From NCBI RefSeq assembly GCF_004803695.1, contig NZ_CP039393.1, positions 1,116,001 to 1,180,000 of the forward strand: a DNA stretch of 64,000 nt, given 5' to 3'. The stretch is from Muribaculum gordoncarteri (GTDB lineage Bacteria > Bacteroidota > Bacteroidia > Bacteroidales > Muribaculaceae). The number at the start of each line of letters is the position of its first letter. Within the stretch, counting starts at the first letter, position 1. Under the pieces are notes generated by a model. The model worked only from the letters and a program-made list of their open reading frames with translations, was not told where the DNA came from and searched no databases. Positions 33,414 through 41,426 of the stretch are shown here, in pieces. Position numbers and translations under genes: made by a program.

Positions 33414-34321
33414 TACTCTTTAGTTGTAGTGTTTTGTTGCAGGTTCAAGTTCTCACATATTCTCAACAATTGGTCTACCGACATATTGCGTAGAACAACC
33501 TTGTGTTCGTTGTCGAGTAGATATATGTTGGGCATATTGCGAAGGTCGATATATTTTGCCGCATCGGGAGCACTTCCCACTTCCCACTCATAGGGGTAGT
33601 CGGCAACCTCTTCCTTCCATTTGGGAGTGGCTTCGCCTACATTTATCACTACTATTTTCAGCTTTCCGCTCTTTACGAGATTGGTGACGGCGACATCGGT
33701 TTCAAGTCGCAACATGATTATGGAGCAGTCGGCGCAACTTTCATCGACAAATATCATAGCGATGAATTCACCGTTTTGGTTGTAAAGGTCGTGAGTGGCT
33801 CCGTGTCGGGTGGTATAGGACAGCTGATTTACATTTGCGCCTACCTGCGAAGAGTTGAGCATCTTCACTTTTTCCATATAAGGAGCCTTATCGGCATTGC
33901 TTATCTTTTTATTGGCAAGTACCGAACGTGCAAACATGATGAACACTTCGTCGCTCCAGAACGGGGCTTCGGGACCGAAGAGATTGCGGTCGGCCTGCTC
34001 GGCTATCTGAAGTATTGCCTTGGGGTTGTCCTTGAATCGGTTGAGCAGTGCGTTGGCCGATTTGCGGATGCTGTCGGTGTAGGCATAGGGTACAAATGAG
34101 ATGTAGTCGCGGAACGCCCTGTTGAATTTTGCCGTGTCAGGCATCACCTTCTTGAAGTCGCAGTTGTCCCAAAACTTCATTATAACGTAACTTGTGCGGT
34201 CCTCGAGGGTTGACAATGTGTCAGGCGCCTGAGGATAGGCAAATGGCGTTTCAATCTGTTGTGCATTCATGGCAAGTGACATGGTCATTGCCGTGATTAA
34301 CGAAAGTATGATTTTTTTCAT
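33413..34321 (-). CDS. Periplasmic DUF5106 / thioredoxin-like protein
   Basis: The 302-residue protein begins with a signal peptide (MKKIILSLITAMTMSLAMNAQ). It then has a DUF5106 region (about 30-150: TLEDRTSYVIMKFWDNCDF, FNRAFRDYISFVPYAYTD) and a thioredoxin-like C-terminal half (about 165-295). In the thioredoxin part the segment IFVDESCADCSIIML contains a CxxC (CADC) at the usual active-site position, so it may be redox active. It is the first gene of the operon ending at kdsA. The -7 box TATCTTTG at 34352-34359 fixes the start at 34321; the frame is open further upstream but lies before the promoter. Confidence 0.85.
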   Translation of the reverse strand: MKKIILSLITAMTMSLAMNAQQIETPFAYPQAPDTLSTLEDRTSYVIMKFWDNCDFKKVMPDTAKFNRAFRDYISFVPYAYTDSIRKSANALLNRFKDNPKAILQIAEQADRNLFGPEAPFWSDEVFIMFARSVLANKKISNADKAPYMEKVKMLNSSQVGANVNQLSYTTRHGATHDLYNQNGEFIAMIFVDESCADCSIIMLRLETDVAVTNLVKSGKLKIVVINVGEATPKWKEEVADYPYEWEVGSAPDAAKYIDLRNMPNIYLLDNEHKVVLRNMSVDQLLRICENLNLQQNTTTKE

Positions 34322-34351
34322 TTTATGGCTGTTGGCATAATTTTTGATTAA

Positions 34352-34359
34352 CAAAGATA
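34352..34359 (-). promoter_or_regulatory. -7 box for the DUF5106-to-kdsA operon
   Basis: TATCTTTG on the minus strand. Predicted start near 34345, about 24 bases before the ATG. Confidence 0.65.
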
Positions 34360-34435
34360 ATGAAAGCTCTCGTGAGTACAAAATTAAGAGTAGCTTAAAA
34401 TTTTTTTGTGATGTTAAAATATATGGTTTTTAACC

Positions 34436-34443
34436 TAACTTTA
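34436..34443 (+). promoter_or_regulatory. Near-consensus -7 box for clpB
   Basis: TAACTTTA, one mismatch from TAnnTTTG, about 54 bases before the clpB ATG. No heat-shock (CIRCE-like) inverted repeat is visible in the leader. Confidence 0.4.
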
Positions 34444-34496
34444 TGGTTGCATATATTGTTTATTTATTGGTATTAAAATATTAACACTAACATATT

Positions 34497-37085
34497 ATGA
34501 ATTTCAACAACTTTACTATTAAGTCGCAAGAAGCCATTCAGAAGGCTGTTGAGATAGCCAAAGGTTCAGGCAATCAGGCCATAGAACCGGTGCATTTGCT
34601 TAAAGGGCTTATGACTGAAGGCGATTCGTTGATGCAGTTCATCTTTCAGAAGGTAGGCGCCAACATGGGAGTTGTGATGTCGCAGGTCGACCGTGGCATC
34701 GCTTCCGAGCCGAAAGTTTCGGGCGGCGAGCCTTACCTCAGCCGTACATCCAACGATGTGCTGCAGAAAGCTCTTGACATTGCCAAGAAACAGGGCGACC
34801 AATACGTGACGCTTGAGGCGATATTGCTTGCAATATTCTCGATCAAGAGTCAGGCATCGCAGATTCTTAAGGATGCGGGCCTTACCGAGCATGAGCTTGC
34901 CGCCGCCATCGAGGAGTTGCGCAAGGGCAAGAAGGCTAACGATCAAAGCGCCGAGGACACTTATAACGCTCTCAGCAAATATGCCGTTAACCTTAATGAA
35001 CGTGCTCGCTCGGGAAAGCTTGACCCGGTTATTGGCCGTGACGATGAAATACGCCGCGTGCTGCAGATTCTTAGCCGACGCACCAAGAACAACCCGATGC
35101 TTATCGGTGAACCCGGTACCGGTAAAACCGCTATTGCCGAAGGTCTTGCCCACCGTATAGTGCGTGGCGATGTCCCCGAGAATCTGAAAAACAAGCAGAT
35201 TTTCTCGCTTGACATGGGTGCGCTTGTTGCAGGTGCCAAGTATAAGGGTGAGTTTGAGGAACGATTGAAGGCTATAGTCAATGAAGTGACTCAGAGCGAT
35301 GGCGACATCATTCTGTTTATCGATGAGATTCACACATTGGTTGGTGCCGGAAAGGGTGAAGGCGCGATGGATGCCGCTAACATATTAAAACCTGCACTTG
35401 CACGTGGTGAATTGCGAAGCATCGGTGCCACTACGCTTGACGAGTATCAGAAATATTTTGAAAAGGACAAGGCTCTTGAACGCCGATTCCAAAAAGTAAT
35501 GGTCAACGAGCCCGATGAGATGAGTGCTATATCGATTCTTCGTGGATTGAAGGAGCGTTATGAAAATCACCATCAGGTGCGCATCCGCGATGAGGCGATT
35601 ATAGCCGCCGTTCAGCTTTCGGAGCGTTACATAACCGACCGTTTCCTCCCCGACAAGGCTATCGACCTTATCGACGAGGCTGCGTCGAAGTTGCGACTTG
35701 AACGCGACTCGGTGCCTCAGGCTCTTGACGAGATTACGCGTAAGATTGCCCAGCTTGAGATTGAGCGTGAGGCAATTAAGCGTGAAGGCGATAAAGTAAA
35801 GATAAAGGATATCGAGAAGGAGCTTGCCGACCTGCGTGATGTCGAGAAGGATTTCAAGGCTAAATGGCAGTCGCAGAAGGAGCTCATAAATCGCATCCAG
35901 CAGAATAAAATCGACATGGAGCAACTCAAGTTTGAGGCCGACAAGGCTGAACGTGAGGGCGATTATGCAAAGGTTGCCGAAATCCGTTACTCCAAGATTC
36001 AGGAGAAGGAGAAGGAAAACGAGCGCATTCAGCTTGAGTTGAATGAGATGTCGGGCGAAAAGTCGTTGATTAAGGAGGAGGTTGACTCCGACGATATTGC
36101 CGATGTCGTTTCGCGCTGGACCGGAATTCCTGTAAGCAAGATGGTGCAGAGTGAGAAGGAGAAATTGCTGCATCTTGAAGAGGAACTGCACAAGCGTGTC
36201 GTAGGACAGGAAGAGGCCATTGCCGCCATTGCCGATGCCGTGCGTCGCAGTCGTGCCGGACTTAACGACCCCCGTCGTCCTATCGGATCATTCATATTCC
36301 TTGGTACCACCGGTGTGGGAAAGACGGAGCTTGCAAAGGCACTTGCCGAATATCTGTTTGATGACGAGAACATGATGACCCGTATCGACATGAGTGAGTA
36401 TCAGGAGAAGCACACTGTGTCGCGACTCGTTGGAGCGCCTCCGGGATACGTTGGATATGATGAAGGCGGACAACTCACTGAGGCAGTGCGTCGCAAACCA
36501 TACTCAGTCGTGCTGTTTGACGAGATAGAGAAGGCTCATCCCGATGTGTTCAACATCCTGTTGCAGGTTCTTGACGACGGTCGATTGACCGATAACAAGG
36601 GTCGTCTTGTCAATTTCAAGAATACGATAATCATCATGACCTCCAATATGGGTTCGCAGGTTATTCGTGAGAACTTTGCCGATATCAACGATGACAACAG
36701 GCAGGAGGTTATTGAGAAGACCAAGGTTGAGGTTCTCGACATGCTTAAGCAGACAATTCGTCCTGAATTCCTTAACCGTATCGATGAGATAATCATGTTC
36801 ACGCCTCTTAACGAGCGTGAGATTGAGGAGATTGTCGGTATTCAGGTGAGTGGCATCAGAAAGATGCTTGCCAAGAATGGCGTTCAGCTTGAAGTGACTC
36901 CCGAAGCATTGTCGTTCCTTGCCAAGGAGGGATATAATCCTGAATTCGGTGCCCGTCCTGTGAAGCGAGTGCTTCAGCGCATGGTGCTCAACCGTCTTTC
37001 AAAGGACATACTTGCTCAGAAGGTCGACCGCGAGCATCCTATAATTATCGATTACAAGGATGACGATCTCGTGTTCCGCAATTGA
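34497..37085 (+). CDS. clpB: ATP-dependent disaggregase ClpB
   Basis: The 862-residue Hsp100 protein has an N-terminal double Clp_N repeat (about 1-145), a first AAA+ domain with Walker [10 protein letters not shown] (near 204) and Walker [10 protein letters not shown], a long middle coiled coil (about 400-525, characteristic of ClpB), a second AAA+ domain with GTTGVGKTE (near 605) and [11 protein letters not shown], and the C-terminal ClpB D2-small domain. No IGF-type loop for ClpP docking is evident. With DnaK/DnaJ/GrpE it rescues aggregated proteins in the cytosol. It is monocistronic with its own terminator. Confidence 0.98.
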   Translation: MNFNNFTIKSQEAIQKAVEIAKGSGNQAIEPVHLLKGLMTEGDSLMQFIFQKVGANMGVVMSQVDRGIASEPKVSGGEPYLSRTSNDVLQKALDIAKKQGDQYVTLEAILLAIFSIKSQASQILKDAGLTEHELAAAIEELRKGKKANDQSAEDTYNALSKYAVNLNERARSGKLDPVIGRDDEIRRVLQILSRRTKNNPMLIGEPGTGKTAIAEGLAHRIVRGDVPENLKNKQIFSLDMGALVAGAKYKGEFEERLKAIVNEVTQSDGDIILFIDEIHTLVGAGKGEGAMDAANILKPALARGELRSIGATTLDEYQKYFEKDKALERRFQKVMVNEPDEMSAISILRGLKERYENHHQVRIRDEAIIAAVQLSERYITDRFLPDKAIDLIDEAASKLRLERDSVPQALDEITRKIAQLEIEREAIKREGDKVKIKDIEKELADLRDVEKDFKAKWQSQKELINRIQQNKIDMEQLKFEADKAEREGDYAKVAEIRYSKIQEKEKENERIQLELNEMSGEKSLIKEEVDSDDIADVVSRWTGIPVSKMVQSEKEKLLHLEEELHKRVVGQEEAIAAIADAVRRSRAGLNDPRRPIGSFIFLGTTGVGKTELAKALAEYLFDDENMMTRIDMSEYQEKHTVSRLVGAPPGYVGYDEGGQLTEAVRRKPYSVVLFDEIEKAHPDVFNILLQVLDDGRLTDNKGRLVNFKNTIIIMTSNMGSQVIRENFADINDDNRQEVIEKTKVEVLDMLKQTIRPEFLNRIDEIIMFTPLNEREIEEIVGIQVSGIRKMLAKNGVQLEVTPEALSFLAKEGYNPEFGARPVKRVLQRMVLNRLSKDILAQKVDREHPIIIDYKDDDLVFRN

Positions 37086-37106
37086 TTAAAATAAATCAGT
37101 GATATG

Positions 37107-37147
37107 AAAATGCCGGCACGGTCTTGAAAAGATTGCGCCGGCATTTT
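37107..37147 (+). terminator. clpB terminator
   Basis: Perfect 11-bp arms AAAATGCCGGC (37107-37117) and GCCGGCATTTT (37137-37147), with the stem itself providing the T-run. Confidence 0.85.
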
Positions 37148-37257
37148 ATGTTTACAGGCTAATCTTTTAATGTTTTGAAATAAGGATTGATTGTTTAAAC
37201 ATAATTATATCTGGATTGTTCTAAGTATATGAAATTCACTATTTAATGCTAACTATT

Positions 37258-37716
37258 ATGAAAAAATTGTTTTATTTGTTGTTCGCTTTGCCGTTGTTGC
37301 TGATATCTTGTGACGACGACAACAAGCTTCCCGACATTCAGATGAATGTGGAAATTTCAGGGGCAACCAAGTCTGACGGGGTTTTGTATATTGTGCAGGG
37401 AGAAACACTAACAATCGACAAGATCACTGTTTCGTCAACATCAGCCACTAAAGGCATAGCGCTTGGCGGAGCCACATACTACTGGGACTACTATCCTGTA
37501 GCCACTACTAACACCGTACCTTATACGATGTCTATCGAAACCGGTAATGCACCTGTCGGTAATCACCTTCTTCAGATTGAGTGCCCGGTATTTGCCGTTG
37601 ACTACAGCGCAGCTGTAGCTGTATTGACTTATAAAGTTAAGATTGTTGAGTCGGCCGATGAGATTCCTTCGCCTGATGCACCAGCACCCGAAACTCCTGA
37701 GGTAAAGGCTCAATAA
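37258..37716 (+). CDS. Putative lipoprotein of unknown function
   Basis: The 152-residue protein starts MKKLFYLLFALPLLLISCDDDNK; the lipobox LISC puts the acylated Cys near residue 18, and the following Asp residues fit surface- or periplasm-directed lipoproteins in Bacteroidetes. The mature part is beta-rich and immunoglobulin-like (VNVEISGATKSDG, VGNHLLQIECPVFAVDYSAAVAVLTYKVKIV) and ends in a Pro/Asp/Glu-rich tail (SPDAPAPETPE). I do not recognise a family. The start at 37258 is preferred over the ATG at 37246 because it gives a clean signal peptide. A hairpin follows 38 bases after the stop. Confidence 0.72.
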   Translation: MKKLFYLLFALPLLLISCDDDNKLPDIQMNVEISGATKSDGVLYIVQGETLTIDKITVSSTSATKGIALGGATYYWDYYPVATTNTVPYTMSIETGNAPVGNHLLQIECPVFAVDYSAAVAVLTYKVKIVESADEIPSPDAPAPETPEVKAQ

Positions 37717-37754
37717 GAACTGATTGCTACTTAATTAGACTATAATGTCACAGA

Positions 37755-37780
37755 GGGTCGGCATAATGATTGCCGGCCCT
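37755..37780 (+). terminator. Hairpin after the lipoprotein gene
   Basis: AGGGTCGGCA (37755-37764) and TGCCGGCCCT (37771-37780) pair over 10 bp with one wobble; TTGTGTTAT follows. The right arm overlaps the first unit of the tandem duplication. Confidence 0.7.
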
Positions 37781-37872
37781 TTGTGTTATATGGGGAGTTG
37801 CGACTTTATTTCGTCGAGTTTCCCGGCCCTTTGTGTTATATGGGAAGTTGCGACTTTATTTCGTCGAGCTTC
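37773..37872. repeat. 50-bp tandem duplication at the 3' end of the LuxR-type gene
   Basis: 37773-37822 and 37823-37872 are direct repeats with a 50-base period and only two differences (near 37795/37845 and 37819/37869). The second unit contains the last 11 codons and the stop of the minus-strand regulator gene. The first unit is a non-translated copy of that tail beyond the stop. Confidence 0.93.
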
Positions 37873-38429
37873 ACAAGTTTGCTTACTATTGCGTAGATGG
37901 TAAGGCCCGCCGGAGAGTGAATCTGCAATTTTGAAGCAATATTGCGGCGGTGGGTCATGACTGTATTTACCGATACATTCATCTCGGTGGCAATCTCCTT
38001 GTTTGACAACCCTTTGACGATGCCAGTCACGACATCCTTTTCACGTTGGCTGAGAACCTTTTGTCCTTCATCGCTTTCATCCTCAAGAAGTTGCGACAGG
38101 GTGGCCGTTATCGTGTCGATTGAGTCGTAAATCGATATGGTCTTGTCGTAGACTCGGGCTGTGCCTATGGGGAGGGCCGTGGTGTAGACGGCTATGATGA
38201 ACATTCTCGATGGTGATGTCGATTTAAGCTCCTTGACTTTTTGTGCGTCTATCGTCAGCGGATCGACTATCAGAATCAAAGGCATCAGTTTACCGAGCTG
38301 CTCATCAATCCTTTCCGGATCGATCTCCTTTGCGGTTACATGTATGTCACGCAGCTTGGCGAGAATTGCGGCAAGTCCGGTCGTGACTATGACCGATGAT
38401 GATGCTATGGCTATGTCAACGTGCTTCAT
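37836..38429 (-). CDS. LuxR/NarL-type transcription factor with degenerate receiver domain
   Basis: The 197-residue protein has an N-terminal receiver-like domain (about 1-118) and a C-terminal LuxR HTH (about 128-190: LSQREKDVVTGIVKGLSNKEIATEMN, VSVNTVMTHRRNIASKL). The receiver keeps an Asp in LILIVDPLT but lacks the acidic pair at the N-terminal strand (AIASSSVIV) and the conserved Lys, so phosphorylation by a kinase is unlikely. The start at 38429 overlaps the hemerythrin gene stop by 14 bases; an upstream ATG at 38456 would extend the overlap. Coupling suggests it is controlled with, or responds to, the hemerythrin protein. Confidence 0.85.
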   Translation of the reverse strand: MKHVDIAIASSSVIVTTGLAAILAKLRDIHVTAKEIDPERIDEQLGKLMPLILIVDPLTIDAQKVKELKSTSPSRMFIIAVYTTALPIGTARVYDKTISIYDSIDTITATLSQLLEDESDEGQKVLSQREKDVVTGIVKGLSNKEIATEMNVSVNTVMTHRRNIASKLQIHSPAGLTIYAIVSKLVKLDEIKSQLPI

Positions 38430-39120
38430 CGCGGTTGTGCTGTTGTTGCAGTTCAATCATTGTCACCAACGGTATGAGTATGTGGTTCTCAATGTCCTTG
38501 TGAGTGTCCAAATCCTCCTCGGCGTTGTATATGTCGACAAGCACATCATACATTCGGTTAGGCATCGAAGTGGTGTAGAAGCGGAGTATGATGTTTTTCA
38601 GCTCGCTTAGCTTTTCACCCACTTCGTCGTGGTTACGTTGAAATGTGTGTATGCTGTAGTTTGATTTTTCCCCTGCCATTAGAGCCTTTATGTGGGGGAA
38701 AACCTTGGTTTCTTCATATTTGAAGTGCTTCTTCACCTCTTCGATATAACTGTCAAAGAATGAAATAATGGCAGGGTTTATGTCATTATGACACTCGTCG
38801 AGAGCGTTGAGCAGATTCTGCCTGATGTGCGGGAACTTGTAGCCGAGGAAATAGTCGTGACTGTTGTGCAGAAAATCGACAATTGCAGTGGGCGACACCT
38901 TTTCAAGTCGCTCCGAGTCAATTTTGCCGGTCATTATGAAGTTGATTATGAATAGAAAGACATCGGTGTCGATGTCGTTTTCACGGCACACTTCGTCAAT
39001 GTGCTTGCTTTGGAACCCGAGCGGAATTCCGAATCGGCTTAGGATGGGCAGGATGTTGTAATCTTCCTTGACAAGGTCTATAACACTGTCTTTTCCTGTA
39101 AATTGTCTTACGAGTTTCAT
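38416..39120 (-). CDS. Hemerythrin (HHE) domain protein, RIC-like
   Basis: The 234-residue protein has an N-terminal helical region with the RIC/ScdA-type motif (SRFGIPLGFQSKHIDEVCREN) but no CxxC. A four-helix hemerythrin domain (about 78-225) has putative di-iron ligands in NSHDYFLGYKFPHIR, HFKYEETKVFPHI, FQRNHDEVGEKL and THKDIENHILIPL. Family members bind non-haem di-iron and either sense O2 or NO or repair damaged iron-sulfur clusters. A -7 box (TAACTTTG) ends eight bases before the ATG, so the leader is nearly absent. It is operonic with the downstream regulator. Confidence 0.87.
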   Translation of the reverse strand: MKLVRQFTGKDSVIDLVKEDYNILPILSRFGIPLGFQSKHIDEVCRENDIDTDVFLFIINFIMTGKIDSERLEKVSPTAIVDFLHNSHDYFLGYKFPHIRQNLLNALDECHNDINPAIISFFDSYIEEVKKHFKYEETKVFPHIKALMAGEKSNYSIHTFQRNHDEVGEKLSELKNIILRFYTTSMPNRMYDVLVDIYNAEEDLDTHKDIENHILIPLVTMIELQQQHNRDEAR

Positions 39121-39127
39121 AACGGCT

Positions 39128-39135
39128 CAAAGTTA
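39128..39135 (-). promoter_or_regulatory. -7 box for the hemerythrin-regulator operon
   Basis: TAACTTTG on the minus strand; the predicted start falls at or one base before the ATG at 39120. Confidence 0.5.
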
Positions 39136-39216
39136 GCAATAAATCATGACCGCAGCAAATTTTATTAAGAAAGATTCTAAATAACGGTGAAGGCCGGGAA
39201 TGTCGTAAAAATGAAT

Positions 39217-39224
39217 TATCTTTG
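39217..39224 (+). promoter_or_regulatory. -7 box for the AmgK-RapZ fusion gene
   Basis: TATCTTTG, start expected near 39231. It lies inside the longer open frame that begins at 39187 and so fixes the true start at 39250. Confidence 0.6.
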
Positions 39225-39249
39225 CTTTAGCAATTTATATTTAACAGTC

Positions 39250-40686
39250 ATGGTCGAAGATAAGTTAAGTGAACTTTATTGCAGTTATTCGGGGCATCGT
39301 CCCGACTCGGTAGTGCTGCTTCCCGGTGCCGGATCCAATAGGCGTTACTATCGTCTTGGCCCTGATCCGTCGCTTATAGGAGTGGCCGGAACTTCGAGGG
39401 ATGAGAATGAGGCGTTCATATATCTGAGCAAACACTTTTCGGAAAAAGGATTGCCGGTGCCGCGTGTATATGGTCACAGCGACGACATGATGATCTACAT
39501 TCAGGATGACCTGGGCTCATCCTCGTTGTTTGATTTCATCGCCCCGGGACGGTTAAACGGAGAGTGGAATGACGGGATTGTGTCGCTTCTTGAGAGAACC
39601 GTAAGGGTTCTTCCCGATTTTCAGTGGAAGGGTGCCGAGGGACTCGACTTCAGCCGATGCTATCCTGTAGACTCAATGAACAAGCGGGCTGTAATGTGGG
39701 ACTTGAATTATTTGAAGTACTATTTTCTAAAAACCTCGGGAGTAGAGTTTGACGAGGACAAGCTTGAGGACGATTTCGACCGATTGGCATCCTATATAGT
39801 TTCACTTGATACCGGCACGTTCATGTATCGTGACTTTCAGTCGCGCAACGTGATGACTCTTGACGGTCAACCATGGTTTATTGACTTTCAGGGAGGCCGA
39901 CGGGGGCCGTATCATTACGACATAGTGTCGTTCCTTTGGCAGGCCAAGGCCAATTTCCCCGATTGGCTTCGCGAGCGACTGCTTGATGTCTATATTGAAT
40001 CGGCGTCGCGTTACATCGCGATTGACAGGCGTCGTTTTGATGAAGAGTTGCGTTACGTGAGGTTGCTGAGGATTCTTCAGGTGCTGGGCGCTTACGGATT
40101 CCGTGGGCGTATAGAGCGCAAGCCTCATTTCCTGCAGAGCATTCCCAAGGCTCTTGAAAACTTGCGTGAGCTGTTGACCGAGCCGCTTGATGAATATGCT
40201 TATCTTAACAGCGTGCTTAACGAGCTGGTAAAGGAGGAAGCGTCAGATGAGGCTTGCGATGGATTGACAGTGAAGGTGGCGAGCTTCGGATTTCGCAAGC
40301 ATGGCATTCCTGAGGATAATTCGGGTAATGGAGGCGGATTTGTGTTTGATTGCCGAGCCATCCACAACCCCGGCCGTTACGATGATTACAAGTCGTTGAC
40401 AGGTCTTGACCGAGAGGTGATTGAGTTCCTTGAACGGGAGGACGACATGCACCGCTTCCTGGAGCATGCTTTTGCACTTGTCGATGCATCGGTTGAGCGT
40501 TACATCAAACGTGGCTTTCAACATCTGATGGTGAGCTTCGGATGCACCGGCGGCCAACACCGTTCGGTCTACAGCGCCGAGCGCATGGTCCGTCATCTTC
40601 ATGAGAAGTATAATGTCAGGGTTGTGGTCGACCATGTAGAGCAGAATATGCATAAAGTGATAAATCCGAAACAGATTAATCGATGA
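39250..40686 (+). CDS. AmgK-like amino-sugar kinase fused to a RapZ C-terminal domain
   Basis: The 478-residue protein has two parts. Residues 1-330 form an aminoglycoside-phosphotransferase-fold kinase: GSNRRYYRL nucleotide loop (28-36), catalytic YRDFQSRN with Asp195 and Asn200, metal-binding Asp212 in IDFQGGRRGPYHYDI. This pattern matches AmgK, the anomeric N-acetylmuramate/N-acetylglucosamine kinase of cell-wall recycling. Residues about 338-478 match the C-terminal domain of RapZ: VASFGFRKHGIP, FVFDCRAIHNPGRYDD, TGLDREVIEFLE and FGCTGGQHRSVYSAE. In E. coli RapZ that domain binds glucosamine-6-phosphate and RNA. The stop overlaps the MurU-like gene by 4 bases. The kinase assignment rests on motifs plus the neighbour; the sensory role of the RapZ part is inference. 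Confidence 0.88.
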   Translation: MVEDKLSELYCSYSGHRPDSVVLLPGAGSNRRYYRLGPDPSLIGVAGTSRDENEAFIYLSKHFSEKGLPVPRVYGHSDDMMIYIQDDLGSSSLFDFIAPGRLNGEWNDGIVSLLERTVRVLPDFQWKGAEGLDFSRCYPVDSMNKRAVMWDLNYLKYYFLKTSGVEFDEDKLEDDFDRLASYIVSLDTGTFMYRDFQSRNVMTLDGQPWFIDFQGGRRGPYHYDIVSFLWQAKANFPDWLRERLLDVYIESASRYIAIDRRRFDEELRYVRLLRILQVLGAYGFRGRIERKPHFLQSIPKALENLRELLTEPLDEYAYLNSVLNELVKEEASDEACDGLTVKVASFGFRKHGIPEDNSGNGGGFVFDCRAIHNPGRYDDYKSLTGLDREVIEFLEREDDMHRFLEHAFALVDASVERYIKRGFQHLMVSFGCTGGQHRSVYSAERMVRHLHEKYNVRVVVDHVEQNMHKVINPKQINR

Positions 40687-41426
40687 AAGCTATGATATTT
40701 GCGGCGGGGCTTGGAACACGCCTGCGTCCGATCACCGATAATAAGCCCAAAGCTCTTGTAGAGGTTGGGGGAGTGCCCATGTTGCGTCGTGTAATTGAGA
40801 ATTTGAAGCGTTACGGAATTGATGAGATTGTAGTCAATGTGCATCATTTTCCCGATCAGATAAAAGAGTATCTTTCAGTTAACGATAACTTTGGTGTCAA
40901 GTTGCACATAAGCGATGAAAGCGACATGCTGTTGGATACCGGAGGCGGCATATTGAAAGCTCGTGAGTGGCTTGACGGCGATGAACCTTTTCTTGTACAT
41001 AACGCCGACATATTGACCGATGTCGACCTGGGAGAGATGATTCAGCGTCATCGCGAATCGGATGCTGATGCAACGCTCCTTGTCGCACAACGCACGACAT
41101 CAAGATATTTGTTGATGGACAATGTTATGAGGATGCATGGATGGACCAATGTTAAAACCGGCGAGGTGAAGCCCGCCGGAATCGATATAGCCGATTACAG
41201 GGCCTATGCATTCGGAGGGATACACATTGTGTCGCCGTTGCTGTTTGACGACTTGGAGCGATACGGGCGCAAAGCCGATGTTTTTTCAATAATGCCTTTC
41301 TACATCGAAGCTTGTGACACAAAAAAAATAGCAGGTTATGAACCTGCTATTGACCATAATTGGTTTGATATAGGCAAGCCTGGAACATTAAAGGCGGCTT
41401 GCGAATGGGTCAAAGATTCTCTTTAA
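40683..41426 (+). CDS. murU: MurU-like nucleotidyltransferase
   Basis: The 247-residue sugar-nucleotidyltransferase has the signature MKAMIFAAGLGTRLRPITDNKPKALVEVGG, and VNVHHFPDQI, LLDTGGGILKA, VHNADILTDVD and WFDIGKPGTL. MurU couples N-acetylmuramate-1-phosphate to UDP in the AmgK-MurU recycling route to UDP-MurNAc. The 4-base overlap with the AmgK-like gene strongly supports that partnership over a generic glucose-1-phosphate enzyme. Its last 17 bases overlap the end of the convergent thioredoxin gene, and its coding sequence contains that gene's terminator hairpin (41327-41351). Confidence 0.85.
   Translation: MKAMIFAAGLGTRLRPITDNKPKALVEVGGVPMLRRVIENLKRYGIDEIVVNVHHFPDQIKEYLSVNDNFGVKLHISDESDMLLDTGGGILKAREWLDGDEPFLVHNADILTDVDLGEMIQRHRESDADATLLVAQRTTSRYLLMDNVMRMHGWTNVKTGEVKPAGIDIADYRAYAFGGIHIVSPLLFDDLERYGRKADVFSIMPFYIEACDTKKIAGYEPAIDHNWFDIGKPGTLKAACEWVKDSL
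41321..41351 (-). terminator. Terminator of the thioredoxin-like gene, embedded in murU
   Basis: Perfect 11-bp arms AATAGCAGGTT (41327-41337) and AACCTGCTATT (41341-41351) with a 3-base loop are followed on the minus strand by an eight-T run (41328-41321 region). It sits 59 bases beyond the stop of the minus-strand gene and inside murU codons for about residues 215-223. Confidence 0.87.

Noticed and set aside
39187-39249. Upstream extension of the AmgK-RapZ protein
   Set aside because: The extension overlaps a clear -7 promoter box and has no conserved residues.
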